The notes under the pieces were generated by a model, which was given only the letters and a program-made list of their open reading frames with translations, was not told where the DNA came from and searched no databases. Made by a program: the position numbers and the translations under genes. From Nocardia amamiensis (GTDB lineage Bacteria > Actinomycetota > Actinomycetes > Mycobacteriales > Mycobacteriaceae), in assembly GCF_015477605.1 (NCBI RefSeq), contig NZ_JADLQX010000047.1, positions 1 through 40,373 of the forward strand: a stretch of DNA of 40,373 bases. Direction: 5' to 3'. This document shows positions 7,197 to 14,734 of the stretch, piece by piece. The stretch's first letter is position 1, and every line of letters starts with the position of its first letter.

Positions 7197-8521
7197 CCGA
7201 ACTCAGTGTGATCGAGATCTGCGCCGGCGCCGGTGGACAAGCGCTGGGCCTTGAGCTGGCCGGGTTCGAGCACGAACTTGCAGTAGAACTCGACCCGACT
7301 GCTGCCGCCACGATCGAGCTCAACCGACCACATTGGAAGGTCGAGAAGGGTGATGTCGCGGACACCCGCGTCTTCAATCCCAAGGCCTTCGCACCGGAGT
7401 CTCGACCTGATGGTCGGCCGATCGATTTGTTCGCGGGTGGCGTCCCATGCCCGCCTTTCTCCGTCGCCGGCAGGCAACTGGGAGCGAACGACGAGCGCGA
7501 CTTGTTCGCGTGGGCTGTCGAGCAGGTCGATGTCTTGAAACCCCGAGCCCTGCTACTTGAGAACGTTCGTGGGCTCAGCATGCCGCGTTTCGCCGGATAC
7601 CGCCAGCACGTTCTGGACCGGCTACTGCAGTTCGGCTACTCGGCTGAGTGGCGACTGATCCAGGCTTCCGACTATGGGGTCCCGCAACTTCGGCCGCGAT
7701 TCGTGCTGGTCGCCATGAAACCGGAAGAGTTCCAGTACTTCCACTGGCCGGAGACAACCGACCAAGTCAAGACCGTTGGCGAAACCTTGCTTCCGCTGAT
7801 GGAAGCACGTCAGTGGGCTGGTGCCAAAGAGTGGGCGAAAAGAGCGGATGGCATCGCTCCAACGATCGTAGGTGGTTCGAAGAAACACGGCGGTGCAGAC
7901 CTTGGGCCCACTCGCGCAAAACGCGCATGGGCTGAACTGGGCGTCGACGCATACGGCGTACACGACACCGCCCCACCATATGACAAACGCCCAATGACCG
8001 AATTCGGCCCGAAGCTCACCGTAGAGATGGTCGCGAGGCTTCAAGGCTGGCTGCTGATCAGAGACAAGGACCACGCCGCAGAAATCACATCCACACGGCC
8101 TGAGGGGCACGAGTACGCATGGTGGTTTACGGGTGGCAAGACAGCGCAGTATCGTCAGATCGGTAACGCGTTCCCACCGCCGGTTGCAAAAGCCCTCGGA
8201 CTATCGATCGCCCGCGCACTGCGCCACGAGGGCGAATCGATCCAGCGAGATATCGACACATTTGCCGATCCCATATACCGGGTTCTGCGCGATCAAGATG
8301 CATTCCTCACCGCGGGCCAGATCGCGCGCAAGGCCGGGTTGGAACTCGATGATCCTGAAATCGATCGACGTATAAGCCTCCTGAGCTTAGACTTTGAGAT
8401 CCTCAAGGAGGAGCGCAGCTCAGGTCTGGCTTATAAGCTCGGAGAGTTCAGGGCGTTCACGGGACAGCAAGACCACGCACGTCACGAGTTCTACCGTAAG
8501 AATTTGTCACGCGTCAGCTGA
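7193..8521 (+). CDS. DNA (cytosine-5) methyltransferase
   Basis: A C5-cytosine methyltransferase, 442 residues, that should protect the GCCGGC sites cut by the divergent endonuclease. Motif I is CAGAGGQALGLELAG (10-24), motif IV GGVPCPPFS with catalytic Cys86, motif VI ENV (123-125), motif VIII QLRPR (165-169), and motif X IGNAFPPPVAKAL near 330. The target-recognition region lies between motifs VIII and IX. About 95 residues after motif X form an extension (DIDTFADPIYRVLRDQDAFL onward) with a winged-helix look, which C5 enzymes usually lack. The start is GTG with AAAGG seven bases upstream. Vsr and the restriction enzyme complete the cassette. Confidence 0.92.
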   Translation: MTELSVIEICAGAGGQALGLELAGFEHELAVELDPTAAATIELNRPHWKVEKGDVADTRVFNPKAFAPESRPDGRPIDLFAGGVPCPPFSVAGRQLGANDERDLFAWAVEQVDVLKPRALLLENVRGLSMPRFAGYRQHVLDRLLQFGYSAEWRLIQASDYGVPQLRPRFVLVAMKPEEFQYFHWPETTDQVKTVGETLLPLMEARQWAGAKEWAKRADGIAPTIVGGSKKHGGADLGPTRAKRAWAELGVDAYGVHDTAPPYDKRPMTEFGPKLTVEMVARLQGWLLIRDKDHAAEITSTRPEGHEYAWWFTGGKTAQYRQIGNAFPPPVAKALGLSIARALRHEGESIQRDIDTFADPIYRVLRDQDAFLTAGQIARKAGLELDDPEIDRRISLLSLDFEILKEERSSGLAYKLGEFRAFTGQQDHARHEFYRKNLSRVS

Positions 8522-8704
8522 GTTCACGGGCACCCAGCTACCCGCCGATGCTGGCCGGCCACAGTTTGTCTTGGCCGCAAGTACGCCAGTCATTGCGTTG
8601 ATGGCTCGGGCATTTCATAAGGTTGTGGATATCGCGCAGCCTGCGTTCCGCGTACGTCTTCGGTCAGACGATTTCGGCGCACACAGCATGACGAAGGACT
8701 CAGC
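8522..8704. other. right edge of the defence island, no gene seen
   Basis: A convergent gap between the methyltransferase and the VWA gene. I see no ORF, terminator or att-like repeat. It is the likely right junction of the accessory island. Confidence 0.4.
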
Positions 8705-10129
8705 TCATGCGGGCAACAACCGAGCGATGACCTCAGTCAGTTGTTTGACGTTGCGGCATTCGTGCATCGTGACGCATTCCGCGTACGCGTGGGCGGCGGA
8801 ATCTCCGCTGGACCAGGAGCGAGACGGCTCCGGATTCAGCCAGTAGGTGTGTTTGGCACGGTCGGCGATCGTTTGCAGTGCAGCGAGATTCGGGTCGGTG
8901 CGGTTGGTGCGCGCATCGCCGAGGATGAGGACGGACGTGCGCGGCCCGAGGGCGTCGGCGTAGTTGTCGAGGAAGCCTTGGAATGCTTCGCCGTAGTTGG
9001 AGCTGCCGAAGCGGGCGACGTTGGTGGAGCGGATGATTCGGGCTGCGGTGCCGGGGGTGGGTGGTTCGCCGGGGGTGAAGAAGTCGGTGATTTCGTCGCA
9101 GGTGTCGATGAAGCCGAAGCTGCGGACCTTGCTGAATTGGTCTTGTAGGGATTGGATCAGGTGGAGGGTGAATTCGGCGAAGCCGGTGACCGAGCCGGAG
9201 AGGTCTGCGAGGACGACGAGGTCGGGGCGGCCGTGTTTGCGGGCGCGGAGGACCGGGTCGATGGGGACGCCGCCGGTGGACATGGAGCGGCGCAGGGTGC
9301 GGCGGAGGTCGATCTGGCCGCGCACCGATTTGCGGCGGCGGACGGCGAGGCGGGTGGCTAGTTTGCGGGCCAATGGGTGGACCAGGCGGCGCATTTCGGC
9401 GAGGTCTTGTTCGCGGGCGCCGAGGAAATCGATCTGGTCGGTGCTGGATTGGACGCCGCGGCGGGCGATGTATTCGGTGCCGCGCAGCTGCGCCGAGCGC
9501 AGGCGGGCTTCGGTTTGGACGGCGGTGCGGAATTCGGCGAGGCGGCGGTTGGCTTCGATCGTGTGGACGGTGGTGTCGAGCTGGGAGGTGCCGTTCATGC
9601 CCGCGACGATGCGGTCGATGAGGTCTTCCGGCTGTAGGGCTTTCATGGTCAGGTAGGAGGACCAGCCCGCGCCGGAGGCGGTGGTGACGGGTCCGGAGGA
9701 CTGACCGGTGCCCACTCCGCCGTAGCCACCGAGTTCGGTCAGCGCCTGGCGGGCGAGTTCGGTGACTGCCTGCGAATCATCTTGGATCAGTGCGGAAACG
9801 AGTTGATCCCGCAGTGCATCGACGGATTCGGGCGTCGACGGGGCCGCGGGCTTCGGCTGTTCCGCGGTGCGGAAGTAGAGGTCGAAGAGCTGATCGAAGA
9901 CGGCGCGTTGACCATTGCGGCGCAGCAAGCAGGCGGCCATGCCTGAGCGCAGCCGATTGCGATCAGCCAGCCCGAGGGCAACCATCGCCTCCGCCGCGTC
10001 GATAGTTTCGCTCGGCCCCGCGCTGATGCCGTGATCGCGCAACAACCCCACGAATTCGATGAGCCGATCGGTCATCGAGTCGGCGATTCGAGGCCTCGTC
10101 TCTCCCCCGCGTCCTTGCCCCGTACTCAT
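8705..10129 (-). CDS. VWA domain protein, CoxE family
   Basis: A 474-residue cytoplasmic protein with a C-terminal von Willebrand A domain of the CoxE type. The MIDAS metal site DLSGS is at 309-313, followed by IQSLQDQFSKVRSFGFIDTCDE. The N-terminal region (TDRLIEFVGLLRDHGISAGPSET) is the usual CoxE opening. Such proteins pair with MoxR ATPases to remodel or insert metals into a target enzyme; no target is encoded nearby. I chose ATG 10129 because it overlaps the TGA of the small ORF before it as ATGA. ATG 10075 (MTDRLIEF) is the other plausible start. It is the third gene of moxR–small ORF–VWA. Confidence 0.85.
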   Translation of the reverse strand: MSTGQGRGGETRPRIADSMTDRLIEFVGLLRDHGISAGPSETIDAAEAMVALGLADRNRLRSGMAACLLRRNGQRAVFDQLFDLYFRTAEQPKPAAPSTPESVDALRDQLVSALIQDDSQAVTELARQALTELGGYGGVGTGQSSGPVTTASGAGWSSYLTMKALQPEDLIDRIVAGMNGTSQLDTTVHTIEANRRLAEFRTAVQTEARLRSAQLRGTEYIARRGVQSSTDQIDFLGAREQDLAEMRRLVHPLARKLATRLAVRRRKSVRGQIDLRRTLRRSMSTGGVPIDPVLRARKHGRPDLVVLADLSGSVTGFAEFTLHLIQSLQDQFSKVRSFGFIDTCDEITDFFTPGEPPTPGTAARIIRSTNVARFGSSNYGEAFQGFLDNYADALGPRTSVLILGDARTNRTDPNLAALQTIADRAKHTYWLNPEPSRSWSSGDSAAHAYAECVTMHECRNVKQLTEVIARLLPA

Positions 10130-10275
10130 AGTCTGCCGCGAGTTGTCGAAGGAAGACAAATGGTGGCCGAACCGTCCCGTTCCACCGCCATATCACTACG
10201 CTCGCCGGACCAGTCGAGGTCTAGTTCGGATGCGAGGTCAGTTTGCGCCCAGGTGCGGTGTGCGGGGGGCTTCAT
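10126..10275 (-). CDS. 49-residue protein between moxR and the VWA gene
   Basis: A short frame starting MKPPAHRTWAQTDLASELDL and ending in RGRL. Its ATG overlaps the TGA of the MoxR gene (bases 10272-10275), and its own TGA overlaps the ATG of the VWA gene (10126-10129). Two consecutive ATGA junctions are unlikely by chance and suggest that it is translated as part of the operon. The sequence is hydrophilic with two Trp and no recognised domain. It may be a small bridging subunit or only a coupling ORF. Confidence 0.55.
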   Translation of the reverse strand: MKPPAHRTWAQTDLASELDLDWSGERSDMAVERDGSATICLPSTTRGRL

Positions 10276-11162
10276 TGCGCACTCCCCAGTTCGGCGTCCG
10301 GGTCGAGAAGCCCCAGTCTTTCGGCCGCGGTGCGGTGGTCGGATTGGTACTTCAACAGCACGCCGAGGGTCGAGCGGACAACGTTTCCGGTCAGGTTGCG
10401 AGCGCCGAGGGCGACCAGAGTCTTTGCCCAGTCGACGGTTTCGGCGATCGATGGGGCCTTGCGCAGCGACAGCTGCCGGAGCGCGCCGACCACCCGGACC
10501 ACCGGCTCGCCGAGCGCCTCATCCAGTTCGGGCACCTTCATCCGCACGATCGCCCGCTCCAACTCGGCGGTCGGGTAATCGATGTGGAGATACAGACAGC
10601 GTCGTTTCAGGGCCTCGGACAGTTCGCGGTTGGCGTTGGACGTCACGATGACGAACGGCTTGCGGACCGCGGTGACGGTGCCGAGTTCGGGGATGCTCAC
10701 CTGGTAGTCGCCGAGCACCTCGAGCAGCAGGCCCTCGAGTTCCACATCGGCCTTGTCGAGTTCGTCGATGAGCAGCACGGTGGAACGCGGGTTGCGGATG
10801 GCGGCCAGCAGGGGCCGGGCGAGCAGGAACTCCTCGGTGAAGACGTGGTCGCGCGTGCTGTCCCAGTCCTCGTTGTTCGTGGCGGTGATGCGGAGCAGTT
10901 GCTTGGCGTGGTTCCACTCGTAGAGGGCGCGGGCCTCGTCGATGCCCTCGTAGCACTGCAGGCGCACGAGATCGGAGGTGGTCGCGGCGGCGATGGCCTT
11001 GGCGAGTTCGGTCTTGCCCACACCCGCAGGGCCTTCGATCAGCAGTGGCTTGCCGAGGTGGCCTGCCAGGAACACGGCGGTGGCGATGTCGAGAGACGGA
11101 AGGTATCCGGCTTCGGTGAGCCGATCGGTCACCTCGTCGACCGACGCAAAGAACTTACTCAT
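10272..11162 (-). CDS. MoxR-family AAA+ ATPase
   Basis: A 296-residue AAA+ chaperone ATPase. Walker A is GPAGVGKT (44-51), Walker B LLIDELDKAD (130-139), sensor 1 PFVIVTSN with the arginine finger region EALKRRCLYLHIDYP. The C-terminal lid is ordinary for MoxR proteins. It works with the VWA protein encoded downstream, as in CoxD/CoxE pairs, where the ATPase drives metal-centre assembly or protein remodelling. The start ATG is the only sensible one. It heads the three-gene minus-strand operon. Confidence 0.93.
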   Translation of the reverse strand: MSKFFASVDEVTDRLTEAGYLPSLDIATAVFLAGHLGKPLLIEGPAGVGKTELAKAIAAATTSDLVRLQCYEGIDEARALYEWNHAKQLLRITATNNEDWDSTRDHVFTEEFLLARPLLAAIRNPRSTVLLIDELDKADVELEGLLLEVLGDYQVSIPELGTVTAVRKPFVIVTSNANRELSEALKRRCLYLHIDYPTAELERAIVRMKVPELDEALGEPVVRVVGALRQLSLRKAPSIAETVDWAKTLVALGARNLTGNVVRSTLGVLLKYQSDHRTAAERLGLLDPDAELGSAQ

Positions 11163-11562
11163 CGGTAACTAGTGTAGACGCAGGGTTACCGTAGCGGCTC
11201 TACCTGGGCGTGGAAAGCGACCGTGGGAGGGAACCCAGTGGGAAGGGCCCTCTCCCACAAGATCATCCGCATGTGCCATGACTTGCCGCGTCAACCCGGA
11301 AGACCCGGCGACCGAGCGGCCTCAGAACGCATAGGGGATGCCCCTAATTCCGCAGATGGAATTTTCCCCCCGGGGAGCCAACCCCCGTGACCTTTCTGGA
11401 CAAGTGCGCAAGAGTAGAGACGTGCAGTCGCTGCCCCGTCGGTGAGCGCGCCCGCGAAGCAGCGGCGGCCCAGTTGATCCGGACCTGTCAGTCGGGGTAG
11501 GCCGCGGACGGAAACCCGCAGCAGGGTGGGCACACGCTCACCACGGAGTGAAAGGATCCACG
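11163..11562. promoter_or_regulatory. upstream block of tandem unit 1
   Basis: About 300 bp (from about 11253) recur ahead of each of the three secreted-protein genes. The block holds CCCACAAGATCATCCGC, a palindrome TAGGGG-ATG-CCCCTA (11332-11346), an adjoining AATTCC/GGAATT hairpin (11345-11362), and the conserved CCTTTCTGGACAAGTGCGCA near 11391. The first 90 bp (11163-11252) are specific to this copy. Confidence 0.6.
11332..11346. promoter_or_regulatory. conserved palindrome, copy 1
   Basis: TAGGGGATGCCCCTA, six-base arms with a three-base spacer. The same arms recur ahead of the two paralogues at 12178 and 13068, so the site is conserved through the duplication and is a candidate operator. 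Confidence 0.5.
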
Positions 11563-11856
11563 TTGTTCTCCACAACCAGCGCCGCACGCCGAAATCTGGC
11601 CCGCGTGGCCGTCGCCGGCGCGATCGCCGCAATTCCGCTGACCGCGTTGGCGATGCCCGCCTCCGCCACCTCAGGCGCACCTTCCGTCACCGAGGTTCGA
11701 TACGACCCGTATTACAACCAGTGCGCCTTCGGTCCGTTCCAGAACTGGAGCTGCAACAACAACCCGTTGTTCGGTTGGGGCTACAACCAGTACGGCGGCC
11801 CCTTCGGCCAGGGTTACGGGCAGGGCTTCGGTTCAGGCTCGTTCGGCAGCAGTTAG
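11563..11856 (+). CDS. small secreted Gly/Phe/Asn-rich protein, paralogue 1
   Basis: A 97-residue exported protein. Residues 1-35 are a Sec signal peptide with a basic start (SAARRNLAR), a hydrophobic core and a cleavage site after MPASA. The mature part is about 62 residues with YNQ, NNN and GxGF segments and two Cys, and it ends GSFGSS. I chose TTG 11563 because AAAGGA lies seven bases upstream and the two paralogues keep the same TTG and ribosome site. It is the first of three tandem paralogues that share the signal peptide and the FGSS tail but not the middle. The function is unknown; a cell-surface role is inferred from secretion. Confidence 0.75.
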   Translation: MFSTTSAARRNLARVAVAGAIAAIPLTALAMPASATSGAPSVTEVRYDPYYNQCAFGPFQNWSCNNNPLFGWGYNQYGGPFGQGYGQGFGSGSFGSS

Positions 11857-11874
11857 AAAGTCTGCGAAGACGCC

Positions 11875-11907
11875 GGTGGCCCGCTTCGAGATCCGGAACG
11901 GGCCACC
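11875..11907. terminator. hairpin terminator after paralogue 1
   Basis: GGTGGCCCG and CGGGCCACC pair across a 15-base loop, 19 bases after the stop codon. The same hairpin follows paralogues 2 and 3 and lies between convergent genes, so it probably ends transcription from both sides. Confidence 0.6.
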
Positions 11908-11926
11908 ATACGAATCAGCCTCGAAG

Positions 11927-12080
11927 TGACGCGGTTTCGATGATCGGCCGGTCGACCCAGCTCATCAGGCCGCGTAGCTCGGCGCGGCTGACCTCGATCG
12001 GGTGCTCGGCGTTCTGCTTGTGCGCAGCGCCTCGAGCTCCTTGTTGCCGCCCTCGACGTTTGCGACAAGACGCTCGACGA
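11927..12080 (-). pseudogene. relic copy 1 of the ilvC 3' end
   Basis: This 150-bp stretch is nearly identical to the 3' end of the intact ilvC at 13721. The stop codon has changed (TGA to TCA on the minus strand), and two extra bases in 'CTTGTGCGCAG' break the frame. It is a by-product of tandem duplication of the ilvC end plus the neighbouring secreted-protein gene. Confidence 0.85.
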
Positions 12081-12177
12081 CTTATTCCCCAAGATCATCC
12101 GCCTGCGCCATGACTTGCCGCGTCAATCCGGAGGAACCAGCGGCAGCGCACCCGACACCGAGCGACACGAGAGCGTA

Positions 12178-12193
12178 TAGGGGATATCCCCTA
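12178..12193. promoter_or_regulatory. conserved palindrome, copy 2
   Basis: TAGGGGATATCCCCTA is a perfect 16-base palindrome. It corresponds to the sites at 11332 and 13068, within the conserved upstream block of unit 2 (about 12085-12409). Confidence 0.5.
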
Positions 12194-12409
12194 ATTCCGC
12201 AGATCGAATTCGCCCCGGGCAGCCATTCCCCGTGACCTTTCTGGACAAGTGCGCAAGAGTAGAGACGTGCAGTCGCCGCCCATCGGTCTGCTTGCCCGCG
12301 AAGCAGCGACGACACGGTCATTGCGACCTGTTCGCGGGTCGCCGTGGCCAGAACCACAACGGGGGTTGGTGAGCCGATGGCTCACCGGAGAGTGAAAGAA
12401 GGATCCACG

Positions 12410-12691
12410 TTGTTCTCGACAACCAGCACCGCACGCCGCAGCCTGGCCCGGGTCGTCGTCGCCGGTGCAATCGCCGCAGTTCCGTTGACTGCTTTGGCGG
12501 TGCCCGCCTCCGCGGACCCCTCCCCGGGGATCACCGACGTCAAGAAGGACCGCGGTTGGAACGACCGCGACTGCGACTTCGGCCCGTTCCTGGACTGGAG
12601 CTGCGACAACGGACCGTTCGGATCGGGTAAGAACATCCCGTTCGGTCAGTTCCGGCGACTCGTGCCGCCCGGCACGTTCGGCAGCAGCTAG
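12410..12691 (+). CDS. small secreted charged protein, paralogue 2
   Basis: A 93-residue exported protein. The signal peptide (residues 1-35, ending VPASA) is almost the same as in paralogue 1. The mature region is about 58 residues, rich in Asp and Gly with DFGPFLDWSCDNGPF, which matches the FGPFQNWSCNNNP segment of paralogue 1. It ends GTFGSS. TTG 12410 is preceded by GAAGGA, as in the other copies. The two Cys are conserved with paralogue 1. Function unknown. Confidence 0.75.
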   Translation: MFSTTSTARRSLARVVVAGAIAAVPLTALAVPASADPSPGITDVKKDRGWNDRDCDFGPFLDWSCDNGPFGSGKNIPFGQFRRLVPPGTFGSS

Positions 12692-12715
12692 AAACCGTCC
12701 GGCACCACCGCAACG

Positions 12716-12739
12716 GCCCGGCGCTACCAAGTGCCGGGC
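12716..12739. terminator. hairpin after paralogue 2
   Basis: GCCCGGCGC and GTGCCGGGC pair with one mismatch around a six-base loop, 25 bases after the stop. A second hairpin of the family type follows at 12766-12800 (CGGTGGCCCGCTCCG and a near-exact complement). Confidence 0.5.
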
Positions 12740-12818
12740 TATTGCGTGTGAGAACCCACATATGCCGGTGGCCCGCTCCGAAACCCGGAGCCGGCCACCG
12801 CGCGACTCAGCCGGAAAC

Positions 12819-12965
12819 TCAGGCGGTTTCGGTGATCGACCGGTCGACCCAGCTCATCAAGCCGCGCAGCTCGGCACCGGTGACCTCGATCGGGTGCTCG
12901 GCGTTCTGCTTGCGCAGCGCCTCGAGCTCATTGCTGCCGCCCTCGAAATCCGTGACGAGGCGTCT
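12819..12965 (-). pseudogene. relic copy 2 of the ilvC 3' end
   Basis: This encodes the last 48 residues of IlvC in frame, including NELEALRKQNAEHP and the ending WVDRSITETA with an intact stop. The upstream part of ilvC is missing; homology stops where the next unit begins (CTCCCACAAGATCATC at about 12974). It is less decayed than copy 1, so the duplications may be of different ages. Confidence 0.85.
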
Positions 12966-13067
12966 GACGACTTCTCCCACAAGATCATCCGCAGGTGCCA
13001 TGACTTGCCGCGTCAACCCGCAGGACCAAGCGGCGGCGCACTCGAAACCGAGCGGCACGAGGGCGCA

Positions 13068-13083
13068 TAGGGGATTCCCCCTA
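13068..13083. promoter_or_regulatory. conserved palindrome, copy 3
   Basis: TAGGGG-ATTC-CCCCTA, with arms identical to copies 1 and 2. It lies in the upstream block of unit 3 (about 12974-13293). Confidence 0.5.
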
Positions 13084-13293
13084 ATTCCGCAGATGAATTC
13101 TCCCGAGGGTGCCAACCCCCGTGACCTTTCTGGGCAAGTGCGCAAGGGTGGAGATGTGCAGTCGCTGCTCCGTCGGCAAGCGCGACCGCCAAGCAGCGAC
13201 CGCAGATCCAATTCGGTCTGCGGGCTTGGCCGCGGACACACCATAACGGGGGATGGTGGGCGCGACGCTCACCGCAGAGTGAAAGGATTTACG

Positions 13294-13650
13294 TTGTTCT
13301 CGAAAACCAGCACAGCACGCCGCACTCTGGCCCGCGTTGCCGTTGCCGGTGCGATCGCCGCAGTTCCGTTGACCGCGCTGACGATGCCCGCCTCCGCCGC
13401 GCCGGCCGCGCCGGGCGTCACCGAGGTCGACCATGACCGATCCGGCCCACACGGCCCCGGCGGGCCGCAAGGCCCCTTCGGCCCGCAAGGACCTGGCGAC
13501 CCGCAAGGCCCCTTCGGCCCGCAAGGCCCCTTCGGCCCCCAGGGCCCCTTCGGCCCCCAGGGCCCCTTCGGCCCGCAAGGACCGCTCGGCCCGCAAGGAC
13601 CATTCGGCCCCCAGGGTCCCTTCGGTCCGGGCATGTTCGGCAGCAGCTAG
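13294..13650 (+). CDS. secreted collagen-like protein, paralogue 3
   Basis: A 118-residue exported protein. The signal peptide is shared with the two paralogues (cleavage after MPASA). The mature region is collagen-like: about 20 G-P-x triplets, mainly alternating GPQ and GPF, broken once by GPG-DPQ where Asp replaces Gly. It ends GMFGSS. Bacterial collagen-like proteins form surface trimers and need no proline hydroxylation; trimer formation here is inference. TTG 13294 is preceded by AAAGGA. The repeat DNA is an 18-bp tandem and so may vary in length between strains. It converges with ilvC across a shared terminator. Confidence 0.8.
   Translation: MFSKTSTARRTLARVAVAGAIAAVPLTALTMPASAAPAAPGVTEVDHDRSGPHGPGGPQGPFGPQGPGDPQGPFGPQGPFGPQGPFGPQGPFGPQGPLGPQGPFGPQGPFGPGMFGSS
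13441..13632. repeat. 18-bp tandem repeat coding GPQGPF
   Basis: The unit GGCCCGCAAGGCCCCTTC recurs with small changes (CAA/CAG, GGC/GGA). It is nearly self-complementary, so the opposite strand also reads as GPxGPx, which explains an open but spurious antisense frame. Confidence 0.85.
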
Positions 13651-13671
13651 ACAGCGTCCCCGAAACGCCGC

Positions 13672-13699
13672 TGGCCCGCTCCGAAACCGGAGCGGGCCA
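13672..13699. terminator. bidirectional terminator between paralogue 3 and ilvC
   Basis: A 12-bp perfect stem, TGGCCCGCTCCG and CGGAGCGGGCCA, with a four-base loop AAAC. It lies 21 bases past each stop codon of two convergent genes. Confidence 0.75.
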
Positions 13700-13720
13700 C
13701 CGCGCGAATCAGTCTCGAAC

Positions 13721-14734
13721 TCAGGCGGTTTCGGTGATCGGCCGGTCGACCCAGCTCATCAGGCCGCGCAGCTTGGCGCCGGTGACCTCGATCGGGTGCT
13801 CGGCGTTCTGCTTGCGCAGCGCCTCGAGCTCCTTGTTGCCGCCCTCGACGTTGGCGACGAGACGCTTGACGAAGCTGCCGTCCTGGATGTCCTTGAGGAT
13901 CTCCTGCATGCGCTTCTTGGTGTCGGCGTCGATGACCCGCGGGCCGGACAGGTAGCCGCCGAACTCGGCGGTGTCGGACACCGAGTAGTTCATCCGGGCG
14001 ATGCCGCCCTCGTACATCAGGTCGACGATCAGCTTCAGCTCGTGCAGCACCTCGAAGTAGGCCATCTCCGGCGCGTAACCGGCCTCGACCATGACCTCGA
14101 AACCGGTCTTGACCAGTTCTTCGGTGCCGCCGCACAGCACGGCCTGCTCACCGAACAGGTCGGTCTCGGTCTCTTCCTTGAAGGTGGTCTTGATGACGCC
14201 CGCGCGGGTGCCGCCGATGCCCTTGGCGTAGGACAGCGCCAGCGCCTGGCCCTCGCCCTTCGGGTCCTGCTCGACGGCGATCAGCGCCGGAACGCCCTTG
14301 CCGTCGACGAACTGACGACGAACCAGGTGGCCCGGGCCCTTCGGAGCGACCATGCCGATGGTGACGTTGGCCGGGGGCTTGATCAGGCCGAAGTGGATGT
14401 TGAGGCCGTGGCCGAAGAACAGCGCGTCGCCGTCCTTCAGGTTCGGCTCGATGTCATTGGTGAAGATCGACGCCTGCGCGGTGTCGGGCGCCAGCACCAT
14501 GATGACGTCGGCCCAGGCCGAGACCTCGGCCGGAGTGCCGACGGTCAGGCCCGCCTCCTCGGCCTTCGGACGCGACTTCGATCCCTCCGCGAGGCCGACG
14601 CGCACCTCCACGCCCGAGTCGCGCAGGCTCAGCGAGTGCGCGTGGCCCTGGCTGCCGTAGCCGATGACAGCGACCTTGCGGCCCTGGATGATCGACAGGT
14701 CGGCGTCGTCGTCATAGAACATCTCGACTGCCAC
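13721..14734 (-). CDS. ilvC: ketol-acid reductoisomerase
   Basis: Acetohydroxyacid isomeroreductase, the second common step of valine, leucine and isoleucine synthesis; NADPH- and Mg-dependent. The protein is 337 residues, class I length. The nucleotide-binding loop VIGYGSQGHAHSLSLRDSG is near 21-39, and the metal-binding Glu/Asp residues lie in the knotted C-terminal domain (SDTAEFGGY). I chose GTG 14734 because it gives the conserved start VAVEMFYDDDADLSII and has GGAAGGA upstream. It is downstream of ilvB and ilvN on the same strand, after a 216-bp gap carrying unusual palindromes. Two relics of its 3' end lie at 11927 and 12819. Confidence 0.97.
   Translation of the reverse strand: MAVEMFYDDDADLSIIQGRKVAVIGYGSQGHAHSLSLRDSGVEVRVGLAEGSKSRPKAEEAGLTVGTPAEVSAWADVIMVLAPDTAQASIFTNDIEPNLKDGDALFFGHGLNIHFGLIKPPANVTIGMVAPKGPGHLVRRQFVDGKGVPALIAVEQDPKGEGQALALSYAKGIGGTRAGVIKTTFKEETETDLFGEQAVLCGGTEELVKTGFEVMVEAGYAPEMAYFEVLHELKLIVDLMYEGGIARMNYSVSDTAEFGGYLSGPRVIDADTKKRMQEILKDIQDGSFVKRLVANVEGGNKELEALRKQNAEHPIEVTGAKLRGLMSWVDRPITETA

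Noticed and set aside
13269..13634. collagen-like reading frame on the minus strand
   Set aside because: The repeat DNA is nearly self-complementary, so both strands read GPxGPx. Only the plus frame has a signal peptide, TTG start and ribosome site.
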